From contig CASHTG010000017.1 in NCBI GenBank assembly GCA_949357655.1, positions 1,860,001-1,924,000 on the forward strand: 64,000 bases of DNA. Reading direction: 5' to 3'. The position numbers and the translations under genes were made by a program. Of the stretch, positions 47,901 to 61,588 are shown piece by piece. How positions within the stretch are numbered: the stretch's first letter is position 1; every line of letters starts with the position of its first letter. This stretch comes from Parascedosporium putredinis. Lineage: Eukaryota; Ascomycota; Sordariomycetes; Microascales; Microascaceae. The notes below the pieces were generated by a model. The model saw only the letters and a program-made list of their open reading frames with translations. It was not told where the DNA came from and ran no database searches.

Positions 47901-50900
47901 TGGAGTACGTCTCCAACACCCTAAGCCGGCCGAAAGAGGAGGTATTGCCGCTGGCCCTCGTTATCCAGTCCAAGACGGCCGGTAACCCGTTCTACATGAG
48001 GGAGATGCTGAATGCATGCCACCGGAAGAAGTGCATATGGTATGACTACCGAGACAGCCAGTGGCACTTCGACCTTGATAAGCTGTTTGATCAGTTTAGA
48101 GGTGAAAAGGATTATGATGTCCTCGACACCGGATTCATCACTCATCGCCTCGGCGAACTTCCCGCGGCTTCCCGTTCAATCCTAGCGTGGGCCGCTCTCC
48201 TCGGGCAAACCTTTTCTTTTGACCTCATACTTCGTCTCCTCAGTGGAGATTTTATCAAAGACGCATCCGAAAGTGACTTCTGCCCCCTTACCCACCTATA
48301 CGCAGCAGGACGCCATTGCCGGGCTCCAAGCCGCGATACAGGCATATATACTAGTTCCTACAGACTCTGACGATCGCTTCCGCTTCGCGCATGACCGCTA
48401 TATCCAAGCTGCTGCCGATCTCGAAGAGTGCCACTCCCGGAGGATGCATTTTGTCATTGCACAAACCCTCCTTAAGCACTACAACACCGATGACTCTATG
48501 CGGGATAGCACGGCCCTGCACATCTGCACGGCTGTGGATCTCATCAGGCATCATATCAAGATTCGCCAGCCATTCCGCAATCTCCTCCTGGAGTGCGCCC
48601 AAGCTGCAACGGAGAAAGGTGCTAGGCCCACCGCAGCGAAGTATTATAGCAGCGCCGTGGCGCTCTTGCAACCCACCCCTGGGTTGATGGAGCCGAAGAC
48701 GTCTCCTATGAGGAGACTATCCAACTCTACCTCCGGGCCGCAGAGTGTACCCTCTTCATGGGCCACCATGCGGCTGCCAACGGCGTTCTTTCCACTATAT
48801 TTAAGAGCGCTAGATCTGCACTTGACAAGGCTCCGGCCTACGTTTTGCAGTCGAGAATTTTTGCCCAGAGCGGCGACGCAGAATCCACTTTGAACTCCCT
48901 CAAGGACTGCCTCGTCGCGCTCGGTGTCAAGGTTGACCAGACGCCCACGTATGAGAAATGCGACGAATGGTTCGAGAAGCTTTCCGTCAAGATCCAAACC
49001 ACGAGTAGGGACAGTCTACTTGTAGCTAAAGAGCCGATGGACGCCACACTTTCATCTATAGGAGCCGTCCTCGTGGAGACTCTGAGTGCGGCCTGGTGGA
49101 TCGATCCCCTGCAGTTCTATAGCCTGACCTTGACCATGCTCAACCTGCACGTCGAGTCGGGCGCGTTTCCGCAGTCGGGTATGGCCTTCATCCACTTTGC
49201 GATCGTAGCTCTTTCCCGGTTCAATATGGTGAAGTTCTCCGTTGAGCTGGCATCAATCGCCCTGGAACTTCTCGATAAGTACCCCGATCACTTCACCGTC
49301 TCTCGAGGCCACCTCACCTTTGCCCACTTTTTAGCGCACATTAGCTATCCCATGTCCGATACCGTATCTCAGATGGAACGCCTGGTAGACTACGCTGCAC
49401 TGGGCGGCGACCGTATCTCGACCATCCTTTGCGTTGGCATTTGCGCTCTTGTCAAGTTCTACGCGAGCGAAAACTTGGCGGACCTGGAGGTCTTTTGCCA
49501 GTTTGGCTGCGAAGAGATTCCAAACTGGCACCAAGACTCCCGCGGCGGCACCTTGCTCATTTTCGTGAGGCAAACGTGCAAGGCGCTTCAGGGCAAAACG
49601 AGGACGGATGACCCCGAGAACGTGATGACGGATGAGCATCACGACATGGCCGTTTACAAACAGTGGCTTCACGATCATACCCGCAACGGAAACCGTTCCC
49701 TCCTTCTCTATGAGACGTTCGAGGTGCTTGTCCTCTTCCTCTATGGGCATTACGACAAGGCGATCGAAGTTGGCGAACGCTGTCTGGACAGTATAACCAA
49801 GATTTGGTCCTCGCGGAACAGCCGACTGACGATGCTTGCGTATGGCCTAGCCCTCTCGGGCCGGTTCCTCAGGATGCTCCCGGACCCGCGGCTCGCCGAT
49901 ACGGATGAGCTGAGGGCCGAGCTAGATCGCACTATCACAACGCTCAAGGAGTTAAAGAAGAAGGTTTCCGACTGGGAGACTGTTAACAACGTGAATTACT
50001 TGGCTTGGTCGAAGTTCTTGGAAGCCCAAGTCGAAGAACTTAGCGGAAATGCCGCCCTCGCGATTCAGCGATACGAGGAAGGCCTAGACCACGCAGCCGA
50101 GAACGGCTTCCTGCTAGAGCAGGCTCTCGGTAGTTACCTTTTAGGTGCTCTGTTCCTAAGGCGCAAGGCCAGGAGGTGCGCGAGAGCCGTCCTGCGTGAC
50201 GCGACGAGCTTGTACCGACAATTTGGAGCTTTGGGAGTGGCCGATCACATCCAAGAAGAGAATGCCGACTTCCTCAACGACTCCCGCGTCTACCCCCGCC
50301 TCGTTGACATGGGGGTCCAGACAGATTTCGCCACCGAGGTTGGCCACACGCCGTACCGCACGCATGCTAATAACGATGAGGATGACGACTTGGCGCAAAG
50401 TTCACAGCTGGCGGATACTAAGGGTGACCGCATCGGCGCCTGGCGAGGGTCTATGCACATGCAACACGAGGCCGGTGCGGGCCTGCCGGCGCTCGATATG
50501 ATCGACCTGCATGCCATCCTGCTCTCCTCTCAAGCCATGTCATCTGTACTCCAAGTGGACGAGCTCCTCAAAACGATGTGTGAAGCCATCTTACAGACCT
50601 GCGGTGGGTCCGCCACACTAGCATCCATCGTCGTCGCGGACGAGTCCAATGGCTGGTTGCTCGCGGCTAGCGGTGACCCTGAGCGGGGCGCGTCTGCTCA
50701 CATGCCCGGAATTCCCATTTCGGGGACATCTCTTGTCGCGGAGAATGTGGTTCTCTACTGCACGCGCTTCCGCGAGTCCGTCTTCATCACGGACCTCTTG
50801 AGCGACGAAAGGTTCGGCAATGTCAGCGAGCCGTGGCTTCAGCGGAATCCTGAGAGCAAGGCGGTGATTGCAATCCCAATCTCGCACGGCGAGAAACCGC

Positions 50901-52872
50901 TCCTGGGGGTGTTGTACCTCGAGGGCGAGCCCGGCTCATTCACTGATCGCAACGTGACTGTTCTGCAGCTTCTTGTCAACCAAATCGGCATTAGCTACTC
51001 CAATGCCATGGCGATGAAGGCCGTGGAAAAGGTCTCGGCCGAGTACGTATCAGCTCTTTCGCTCCAAAAGGACGCGCTTGCCAAGGCGCTAGATGCCGAG
51101 ACCAAGGCCAAGAATGCAAAGGCCGAAGCCGAGCGCAACGTCAAGCTGGCGGAGGAAGCCGCGAGGGCCAAATCCATCTTCCTTGCGAACGTGTCGCACG
51201 AGCTGCGCACCCCTCTCAACGGCGTCATCGGGAACTCGGAACTTCTTAGAGAGAGTAGCCTGAACCGGGACCAGCTCGAAATGGCTGACTCCATCCGGGT
51301 GTCGGCCGACCTGCTACTCACCGTCATCAACGATATCCTTGACTTCTCCCGCATGGAAGCCGACAAGATGAAGCTATACATTAGCGCCTTCAACCCAGAG
51401 GAGATGGTCCGGGAGGTCGTGCGTGCGGCCTCGTACAGCAATCGCGAGAAGATGACGCAGGTGCAGATTATACAGGACATCAACTTACCAACCATGCTTA
51501 TCTACGGTGATCCTATCCGGCTCCACCAAGTGCTAGGGAACCTCATTGGCAACAGCCTCAAGTTTACCGAAACTGGGTCGGTTACTATCGGCGCACGCGT
51601 GGAACTCGAGACGGAGGACCGGGTAAGGTTGACCTTTTGGGTAGAAGATACGGGCATCGGTATACCACCGCAGCAGTTGGCCAACCTGTTCCAGCCGTTC
51701 AGTCAGGCAGACGCCAGCACGGCGCGCAAGTATGGCGGGAGCGGGCTAGGACTGAGCATCTGCAAGAGTCTGATCGAGACAATGATGAAAGGAAGGATCC
51801 AGCTCGAGAGCCAAGAGACCGTGGGCACCCGGGCGTGGTTCACCGTCACTTTTGAAAAGGCATCGGCAGACGCCATGCTCGGTGATGCGGTGCACTCCGA
51901 GCCAGTTTCACCGGGGTCCCCCATGGAGGCGAGGTCGTTGGCGGCGGAGTCCTCGGAGTCAGACCACGCATTGACGCCGCATCCGTTCCTAGACCTATCG
52001 CAGATTCCCAAGGAAGAGCTCCGGGTCTGCATCGCGGAGGATAACGCCATCAACAAGAAGATTGCCATCCAATACGTCAAGCTACTTGGATATCCCAACG
52101 TTGATGCCTACGAGAACGGGCAAAAGGCGGTAGAAGGGCTGCGCGAGAAAGCGGCCGAGGGAAACCTTACCACATCATCCTGATGGATGTACAGATGCCT
52201 ATCCTAGATGGGTATGAGGCGACCAAGGTGATACGCAAAGACCCCATAGAGGCGGTGCGGAAGGTTCTCATCATTGCCATGACGGCGTCAGCGATTCACG
52301 GCGATCGGGAGAAGTGCATCGCGGCGGGAATGAACGATTACCTGGCGAAACCCGTGAGGTCCGACGTGTTAAGGAAGAAGTTGGAGGCGTACGTCGGCCT
52401 CGCTGTAGGGGTAAGTCAGGTTTTTCTTGAGTCCACGGGAGTCACCATCCCTAGGGCCAAAACCAGCGTGCTAATCGTGTCTATGTAGGATGGTGAATGC
52501 AGAACGCCGACGCAAGATTCGGAATCGGGGAGCGGGTACCGAGAGGAAGCGGTCAACGGACACTCGAGACGGCCGTCACACAATGGTAGCTCCTCGGGTA
52601 ACTCGCCCCGCGTATCAATCGCCAACGTCGGCGGTGGGAGCCGGACCTCAAGCGTCGGACGGGCATCGCTGAGCGGGCGCCGCTCATCAGACCTCGGATC
52701 AACGACCGACTTGGGGGCCTCGGCGAAGCGGCAGCCCCGGAAGCTCGTCAAGAACCGCGGAAGCAGCGATCTCAGCCTCCCGGGCCTCTCGCAGCCACCT
52801 ACGCCCTCACAGGCGGCGAGCCCGTTAATTGGGGGCCAGGACCCGGCGGCGCGCCTCACGCGCCGAGCCTAG
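44972..52872 (+). CDS. hybrid histidine kinase, group X-like (pseudokinase-AAA-GAF-HK-receiver)
   Basis: About 2,500 residues. Introns are 45102-45343, 47750-47831 and 52411-52488. Order of parts: a Ser/Thr-kinase-like region (about 45550-46400) with ILHHGLGMIHGEIRGDAFHY, VSFGSG and YISPEQTGRMPAEPDIRTDI; an ATPase with P-loop GAAGQGKS (near 47018) and CLDDLHYADDESLELISQII; a long helical part; a GAF domain (about 50520-51000); then HisKA with FLANVSHELRTPLNGVIG (phospho-His codon 51197-51199); HATPase with NLIGNSLKF, DTGIGI and GGSGLGLSI; and a receiver with CIAEDN, MDVQMPILDGYEA (Asp codon 52186-52188) and DYLAKPV. A Ser/Arg-rich tail ends at 52872. It should phosphorelay through Ypd1-type proteins to response regulators. 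Nine frame breaks: 45386-45390, 45510-45514, 45617-45620, 45847-45851, 47018-47020, 47409-47410, 48283-48287, 48676-48679, 52159-52164. Resembles S. pombe Mak2/Mak3 and Candida Chk1. Confidence 0.92.
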
Positions 52873-55478
52873 CCATCAGACAAACGGCGGCATCCGAGAA
52901 GGAGAAAGAGAGACCCAAAGGGGTCCTGACGAAGAAGCCCCCAATCAGGACTAAGACCAACGGGATAGAAGATCGATCACGATATGCCACCGCCGCTCCG
53001 TTGCCAGCCCTTCGACATGATGATCGTTAAAACACTTTATCTACATATCGACCCTCCTTCTCCTCCTCTTCTTACCCCCTTGTCACGTTTATATCCATCC
53101 TCCATCTTCTTCCACCCTTCATTTTCCCTTTGTTTGCCTCTCAATTATCCACGGCACCAGGGACCTTTTGTATCTTTGCCTTTTTTTTTTCTTGGCTGGG
53201 ATTGCTTGGGATTAATTCAGTACACTAGAAGGACCCGCAAACGTTTGATGAAGATTCCAAGACGCCTACTCTATTTCCCTTATTGCGCTCGTCCTGATTC
53301 TTCACCCCCTTTCTCCGTCCGCCAATTAACATATCTGAGAAGCATATCTGGGTAGCCGCATTGCCCACGTTTGTCCTGATCTGCCCTGCTTCTTTGCACC
53401 TTTCCTGTTACCAAGTTTCGGCTCCATCCTCTCGACGAACGCCGTATATCACAACTGTTCACCGTGAGGCATCATATCACCAGTCGATAGCTATAGGTTA
53501 TGGAGGGTTGCCTCGGATAATAGGACGTCTCGACTACTCGTGGGTAGAGACACCAGCACCGAGACCTTCAGATGACTTTTGTTTTTTCTTCCCACAAACA
53601 AAGGAGAGATGGAACAACGAGGCTTAGGGAGGCACCTGTGCCCTGTATTTCTTTCTTTTTTTTTCTTTTTTTCTTTCCGTTTCCCCCTTCTTGATATGGG
53701 CACTGGAGAAGGAGAAGGGATGGCGGACATGAAATTTGCGTGGAAAGAGGAGACCTACACCGGATGATACCATTTCTTGTTGTAAGAGTGCGTTCTGTTA
53801 CCGCTCTTCTTTCCTTCTCCTCTTGCTTTTGTTTTTACCTATTTGGCCTGTTCGTACACATTTTTCTCTCTTATTCAACACACACCAAGCTCATTTTCCC
53901 CATCCTATCACTGATGAAACCCATGTGCTTCGTATCTCGTTCGGCCGTGTCCTCGCCGTTAGTAGTGAACCCAAGACGCTGCGCTAGGTTTCGGTCTTTC
54001 TCTCATCACCATGGCCGCGGGAGCATGGTCCCAGTCCTGGACAGTGGCTCACGGTTCAGGGGAATAGGGTCTAGACACGGCACCTCACCAACCCTTGGTT
54101 CGAAAGGGACCGACTAGAAGGCAGGAAGGGCTGCCCGCTGTTGCCACTAGTCCGTGAATTCTAGCCTGTGTGAAACCAACAACAACCACCCCCCTCCTCC
54201 TTTCCGCGTCCAAAAGCTTTTTCTTTTTCTTTTTCCACAAAAGAAAAACAAACCCATGATATACCAAATGCCTTACCAGAGGCGGGGGCTGGGATTCTGG
54301 ATCAACGAGCCAAGAGAGAAGAAAGGGGGAGGGGGCGCAAAATCAGCTTTCGGCGAATGAAGGCATCTACTCCTATCTTCACTACACGTTACACGTTTCT
54401 CTCCCCTCCCGGCCCAACCCAACCCTTGCTAGCCATGCGACAGGCCCGAGCCTTGACACTGGCACTGACAGGGCCAGCGGACGACGAGGGGGGCTGTGAC
54501 AGGGCGAGCAGGCGCGAGCCAACGAATTGGCAGCGCAGCTGGGAGCGGGCGCTTCTCAAGATCTCCTTTGCACCTCCCCCTTCCCTCCCCCATTTCTTGC
54601 TCTGCCTCGTTGCCCCGGTCGTTTCTCCGTCCCTTTCCAAGCTTGGGCAAACATGACCAGGTTCGAGATCTGTGGTTTCCTTGCCCGTTCCTTGCATCTC
54701 TCGTGAATAATAAAAGACACAAGAATGGGGGCGTGAGAATAGTACGGAACCGTTCACAAAATGCAGAAAGGTTGTGATGAGGCGAAGGGGAAAAGGCCGA
54801 GGGATGCCAAAGGGCTCAATCTCGCTTGATCGAGACGAGGGCGGCCGTTTTGGGTTCCGGGGGATACTCACTGCGTGACCTTTCCCCCTTCTTTTTCTTC
54901 TTTTTGTTGGGTAAGGATGGGTAGAGGAGGACTGTCTAATAGTGGTCGCCCTGTTTCTGGGTCTGAATGCTCCTCTTCCTTTTTCCTCTCTCTTTTTATT
55001 TCATTTTTATTGAACCCCAAAGGTAATGTTCAGATGCCTCGTCTTGATTTACCCATCTTGGCCTTGTTCTGGCGCACTGCCGGGGTAGGCTTCCCTCATT
55101 GGCAAACGGTGGCTATTACTTGTAGTCGTGTTTGAACAGCTCTTGCTCAAAGACCCTTGATCTTGGATAATGCACCCAAACTCGGATGTCTCCGAAGAAG
55201 CCAACAAAAAGGAGCCGAGGGGAAGAGGAAGAAATGGCGGTTAAAGAGAAAGGGGGAAGGCACCGAACGACTGAACGCCTCGTTCGACACATGTAACAGA
55301 GCCCGACATGCACGATTACATGTCTGCCGTTTAGCTTCCGTTGTGCGTGCACAAATTGTCAGCTTGCTTGCTGGAGTGTAGTGTATGACTGATTTTGCCT
55401 CTCGGCGGCCAATCGAGGGGCGAAGGATGGGTGACGCGACTGGAAAGGTTGTGGGGGATGGTCAACAAGACTCAAGGA

Positions 55479-55530
55479 GAAAAAAAAAAACTAAGAAAAA
55501 GAAGAAGAAAAAAAAAAAAGAAAAAGGAAA
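55479..55530 (+). repeat. A-rich purine tract
   Basis: Almost pure A/G sequence with A-runs of ten or more and AAG units, interrupted only by a single CT. Translates to poly-Lys on one strand and poly-Phe on the other. Confidence 0.85.
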
Positions 55531-57965
55531 ACTGTGCAAGTAATTGGAGTGCGAGTGGGCCAGTGACCTTCATTTTCTCGTACTCTCTCTCGGGTTTCTT
55601 TTTCCTTGCCCTTCCTTGATCCCGGTCCCTTCTGCGGGCACCGGAACTAAGAACGCACACTCCCCGCATGCAGACGTGGTGTCAGGCGGATATTAGAGGA
55701 CAGGTGCAGGCGGTGGGAAACGTGGGCTGGAGCCCAGGAAGAGGGCGGTGCTGCAAGAAATACGTGCAGGAAGTGGGAAGGGGAAGAAGAAGAAACGGAA
55801 AGGAAGCCTGCTTTTTCCCCTTTCTCTTTCTCTCGTTTCCTCTTCTCCTTTCCCTTCCTCCCCTATTCCTAGTCAGGAGTGTTTATTGTTTTTGTTGTTT
55901 TGTAGACGTAATCCGGTGCCTGTCATCTCTCTGCAGCTATCAGACCCATCCATGCATCCGACCTCGCATCGCATGCTTCTTGACTGTAACCGTAACTCAG
56001 TCCCGCTTGTTTTGGTTCCTTTATTTTCGTTATTTTCTTGCCTTAAACTCGTGTTTACCAGCAAATTTACCTTGTTCTGTTCGCCCTTCCATCTTATCCT
56101 TTGATCAAGGTGCGGCAAGATATCTTGAACGCAGCCGAGATGTCCTTCCACTTTCCCAAATCAACACTCTCTCGGGAGTCGGAGTGGCGGGAACGAAGGA
56201 GATCCGTCATCCTAAGTCGGCTCAGTCTGTTACACAAGGGGCCAGGAGTCCGAATGGGCAAAAAGTGGGCGTCCTTGCAAACGGCACAAAATGGGTGAAG
56301 CATCAGAGCAAGAAATACAATACCCTCGGAATGCTCGTGCAGCCACTCTCGGACTTCCAGGCAGGTCAAGACGGCTAACCTCGACGCTTGGGGCTTCAAT
56401 AGGTGCTCAGGTCTCCATCGAGGCGCAGGAGGCGGAGATGAGTGACAAAAATGGCCAACGAAAGTTGCTTCTCCAGACCCGAGACAGCGTGGCGTCAGGG
56501 GAGGTCGGTGGCGCTGTCACGGGCTGTTCTTCCTTTGGCCTTCTTTTATTCTTTGGCTTGGTCTTTTGGCCTTCCATTTTGAGGCAGGACACGGAACCGG
56601 GTCCCGCTCAGACCGTTGAGTCCCTCCGCTCAGGGAAATGGGGATACCGACATCTGGACCTCATTCTGATGCGCTTTTCTTATGCTGTCTGTCCCTTGAT
56701 ACCCCAGGCCTCTTTGGTTGCCTTTGGGGTTTCTTTTTTCCTTTTCCTTCTTCTTGATTTTAATCGTCTTCTTCCACGGTTCTTCTACCTCCAACTATTG
56801 CTCTTACCCATCATTCTCCATTGTCTGTTTGGTTTAGGTTTAGTCACTACCTCTCCCCCTCTTCACCAGACCCTTCTCACCCCCGTCCGAGGTCCTTTTG
56901 GGAAAGAGTGTTTTCCTGCAGCTCCGAGATGTGGCGCCTGCGTGGGTGCCACCTAGACGGGTGTGTCTGGGTGTGCATTTGATGGCGGTAATCAACCTGT
57001 GACAATCGTACAGGTCGATAGGGGGTATGACAGAGCCTGTACGCGCTACGAAAAAGAAAAATAGATGAGAGCATAAATAGCGAGAGAAAGAGAGGGAGAG
57101 TGTGTACGTGGGTGTGTGCCATCGATGGTTGAGAAGTCTCAAGGATGTTGGTGGGGTTGGGTGGAAGGGCACCTGCGTCGCTTTACCTTGCGGGTTGAGC
57201 CCTCAGCTCCTCCTTCTCTTTGCTACCAGAACGGGGCAGGACGGGGCTTGTGTTCACTGCTCCTTCTTGTTCCCCTTTCCGGTGCATTTATGGGGTGAAG
57301 GAAAGATCGATTGAATGGGTGCGCGCGACGAGGGTACATGATCGTTGACAGCACGCTTGCCCCATCCGGGGTAAGACGGGGTGGGGGCAGGAAGACTTCC
57401 AGGTGTTCCAGAGTCATTCTGTTCACTAGCTTTTCCCCGGAACCAGGCTCGCCCAGGTGTGTGGGTTCTCTGGGATCCCCAGTCTATCCGCAACCTCATC
57501 TGGCCTTTCATTGAGACTACGAAGTACTTGTAGCCATCGAAACCTCAACCCGCCGAGATCTTTGGATCCAGATATTATTAAAAGTACTCGGCGCATTATC
57601 CACTCATTGGGTTCAATGTTGCTTCTATTACACTACACGATAGCCACAGATCATACTTGCTTCTTCTCTCTGCGTATCATTGAGTACATGGCCGTATCCA
57701 TGGATACCGATTCCGTGCATGATGGTTTTGTGGCATCCTTCCTCGATCTCTCATTGACGTGCTTCGATCCACCAACATCGGAAATGAGGAAGTTCGGAAA
57801 CCAGGAAATTCTTATGCGGCGCCGGTCCACAGAACCGAAGAAAACGAGAAAAACAATTGATGTCCAAGGGACAAGGAGCCTCTCAAATATGGAACAGAAG
57901 AGCCTGTTCTTTTTAAACCCCCTTCTCGTTTCTTCTTGGCCATGTTTCGTTACCGAAGCAATTCC

Positions 57966-57985
57966 AAAAAAAAAAAAAAAAAAAA
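57966..57985 (+). repeat. poly-A run of 20
   Basis: Uninterrupted run of 20 A in gene-free DNA, followed by a purine-rich stretch. Confidence 0.9.
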
Positions 57986-59081
57986 GGCGCAGAGAAAAGA
58001 GAAAGATCCAGAATGGGAGCAGCTGAGTCGTGAGGAAAGAAGTGGCCGGTGGTTGCAAGCATTAGACGGCACAGCCAGCGTAGTAGTGGTCAGCTCGGAT
58101 ACAACCCGGTTTTGGTTCGACCCTCGCTGCATACATGTAGTTGGTGTTTCAACGTTTCAAGTGCCATTTGGAAAAGGCAAGGCCCGGTGGGTGGGGACTG
58201 GATTTCATCGTCTCCTCTTAGCCTAGTCCTCGAATCGGTGGAATCCAAACAGATGTGGCATAATGAAAGCTGGTGGCCATGTTCCTGGCTCCACGGCGGC
58301 CAAAAAAAAGTGCTTTGTTTTTATTAGTTCCCAGAAAAACACGAGCATACCGCGCAATAGGCGGCAGGTTCTCCGGATGTACGAAGTACGAAGAACGTTC
58401 TCCACGGCCATTGTCTCTTACCCTCGCCGCACATGGACAATTTACATTCCAGTAACATAACGTTTCCCTTCGGGAAGGAAAGATCCGGATAGTAACGACA
58501 CTGGTAAAGGCTAGACAGCCACCAGCATCAAACCGCGCATGCAACCTAGCTGCAATTCCCCAAAAGGAATAAAGAACCTTCGAATCTAGTTTTGGTCCTT
58601 ACGTCCACAGTCCCCCTTCCCCCTTTCAGAGTAACTACTCATCAGCCTAGGTCTTCGTCAGCCCCTTGCTCCATGTCCCCGTTTAGATTAGTCACAATAT
58701 GCCGTTCGAACATCGTCTCCGTCCTCCACGCACATAGGCCCACCATCATTCCTCTCTTTCGTGGGACTGGGAAAAGCCTGAACATAACCTGGCCATTTTC
58801 ATAACATCAAGGGGGATCTGATAGCCCGCATTCGTATTGTAGCTGGCACATCTGCCTTGCGCCGGTCTTCTGGAGCCTATCATCTTCGGGCGCCCACCCA
58901 TCTCCTGGGTCAGGAGAGCCATTGGGCACTCTATCGTACATGCCAAGCGAAGGAGTTCCGCTACCGTTCGCATCAGGCAATGTGATAGTAACAGATCTAT
59001 CAATTTATCTCTGCTGGTCATGCTCTCTATTTTCCTTGCTTTGACGCCAATTTACGTGGATCAGGCATCGTCAGTATCGCT

Positions 59082-59200
59082 TCACACGTTCACACGTTCA
59101 CACACACCCACACACTCTCACACCCACACACGAGCACACGAGCACACGAGCACTCTAGCACACCAGCACACCAGCACACTAGCACACATACTCGCACACA
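59082..59200 (+). repeat. CA-rich satellite of short tandem units
   Basis: About 120 bases built from CAC/ACA with local 8-base units: ACACGTTC twice, GAGCACAC three times and ACCAGCAC twice. The minus strand reads as a Val/Cys-rich frame (59090-59467) that I take to be an artefact of the repeat. Confidence 0.85.
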
Positions 59201-60000
59201 GAGGTATTGATACGCACATATACACCAAAAGCGCATTAAACCACGCCCCCTCCCTTTCGCCCAGCCACCTTTCGCCTCAACTTTCTCAGTTTCCTCTCTC
59301 TTCATGAACCTCCAAAGGGGTCGCAGAGGTAACCCCTCCGGATCCGCATCCTCTCCACGAACTAAGCGAGCTGCTGCATTTGCCTCCGCGGTTCCTTTAG
59401 CCGACTCCTCACCGCTCCCCACCTCATGCCTGTCTCCCCACCCTCCTGTTGCCCTGATTATGCCCACCTCTGCATCCCCGAGCTCACCAAAACTTCTGCC
59501 CAGTCCGTAAACTACCGACGTCTGGGGGAGGAGGCGTCAGTGAGAGAGGCATCAGCTTACGGCGCGTTAAACGTGGCTACCTACCCCCCTTTTCCCATTC
59601 TTATTGATCAAAATATATCACACCATCCTGGCGTCGTGTGCTCTCACGTCTAATCTAGCATTGGGGTGGGCCTACATCACCTATACTTGTGAAGAAGGAC
59701 AAGTACAAAGACAGAAGAGATAAAAGAAGGAGCGGAAGGAAAGAGACAAGACAGAATAGAAACGGAAAAGAGAGCGCACAGCCACAAGGGGGCGTGCAAA
59801 CGAGACTCTCTATCTCACAAAACCCGGATCAGGATTGCGATGCCTCGGAGTGAACCAAGATGGTGAGCCTGGCCGCTTCCCGTCCTGCCTCCAAATGGTC
59901 AGGTGCTAGTGAGCTAAACAAAGTCGAGCCCTGGGCCTCATGCCGGACCTCTTAAGTCCTCTCTTTTCAGGCAACCGAGATTACTCTAGCCGAATGCGTT

Positions 60001-60060
60001 TGGAAAGGAGGGGAGGAAGGGATGGAGTGAAGAAATGGAGTGAAGGGAAGGAAGGGAGTT
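60001..60060 (+). repeat. purine-rich tract with direct repeats
   Basis: Nearly all A/G, with ATGGAGTGAAG present twice in a row (about 60021-60043) and GGAAGG units around it. A possible triplex-forming or nucleosome-poor tract. Confidence 0.7.
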
Positions 60061-61575
60061 CGATAGTCTCCGCCTCCCTAGAAGCGTTCCAATGTTAATA
60101 GATAGTGCCGTCCCAGGTTACCGGGAAGGGCCGTTCCCTCTAATCATCAAGAGACCAAACCCGAAGATTTTTAATATCCCGCCGTGACATCCATAGATCA
60201 ATCCAGCCTGAAATAAACTCTGCCCCGTACGTGCAATGCATTGTCAACAGCTCATGATCCCCGCCAATTCTCATGGGCCCCAACCTGTGTTGGTGGCTCA
60301 ACCCGGACAAATCTGCACCAGAAGACGAAAAGTATAAAAGTAAATTGGATGGAGAAAGAAAGAGGAGGAAAAATAAAGGCACACCAAGAAGGCATGAGGG
60401 CCAACAGGGTCCGTCAATGGCTCAATGTTATCATGCAAAAGGAGGATGCGCCAGGCAGCGGCGCCCTCGCACAAGCCTCTTTCTCTGCATCTGGGAAGCC
60501 ATTTTGCCACCACCGCGCTCTGTTGCCTCGTTCGCCTAACGGCGATCCCACTGCCACCCTAAACTCCCACGACACACGACACACTGAGCGGCTAATAGTG
60601 ACCAATGAAGAAGCTCTTTCTACTCTGGTTGACCCTCATCGTGGGTTCGTCAAGGTGGTAATATAAGCCTCAACTCAGACCGGGCACGAGCGATCCCCCA
60701 CCATTAATGCGCCTTTCCCGAACTGGGCAGCCACAGTTATTCGCTTCCACATCCTCACATCCTATCGTCAAAAAAAAAAAAATCTTTTTAATTAATTGGC
60801 AGCACAACCGTATCGCTGCGGGTAAGGATAATCCAATTAGGACCATGCTGTCACAGCGAAGCTCCGGCCTTCCCGTAACACCTGGAGGTCTGTAAGTTGT
60901 GTGGTCTGTCTCGTGCCCTGGGTTCCCCGTGCTTCCATCTAGTTACGACCGGAATCGGGGAGGCGTACGGCAAAGAAGCTGGGTAGAAGCAGGCGCCCGG
61001 AGTGGCACAAAACTCGACCCGACGGACGAGCTCTTGTCTAAACTGTAATGTGGACCCCTAAGAGAGAATCAAGCTACCCCCTAAAGGCACTTATCTCCTA
61101 GAGTTTGACACACATCCACAAGTATGTTTCCTACCTGTTGATCCGACGTACGTCGTAGTGCAAAAGCATGCTAAATTCAAGGAAATGACACTTCACCTTT
61201 TTGAGAAGTTGACAAAAGAGTATCTTCCCTAGAGTGTGTCTTTTGGTGACTACAAGTTGAGGAAGTTTCTCGTCAAAAGCGAAAAGATGTCGCCTTTGAT
61301 TTGGGTCCCCGGAGAGAAACAGCTGCGCCTGCGGTTGCCACGACCAGCTTGCTGTATCGATGGCCTATGATCCTTGAAGAATGAGTGCCTTGGTTTCGAG
61401 AATTCCGCCAAGGTGGGACAACATCCTGGCACAGATTCTCGTTCGTTCGGCCGACTACATGCGGTCATTGGTGGGGGCTGGGTCCGAGAAGGGCTCTAGA
61501 CATGAAGAGAGAAAAATTGACATAGATGGAAACATCTCTCGGTGATAAAGAGGTCCGAGGAGGAAGTCGAATCTA

Positions 61576-61588
61576 TTTTTTTTTTTTT
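61576..61588 (+). repeat. poly-T run of 13
   Basis: Uninterrupted T run in gene-free DNA, followed by CTTTTT. Confidence 0.85.

Noticed and set aside
650..52872. Programmed frameshifting or wholesale pseudogenisation as the cause of the frame breaks
   Set aside because: Breaks are many, fall in different contexts, almost always lie in homopolymers and affect essential genes whose motifs are otherwise intact; sequence error explains all of them.
55668..56956. Two overlapping plus-strand frames of 236 and 221 codons
   Set aside because: Their length comes from T/C-rich tracts that avoid stop codons; the hydrophobic runs are translations of pyrimidine repeats and no domain, intron or start context supports a gene.
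59090..59467. Val/Cys-rich minus-strand frame (CVRVCVLVCWCAG...)
   Set aside because: It is the translation of the CA-rich satellite at 59082-59200.
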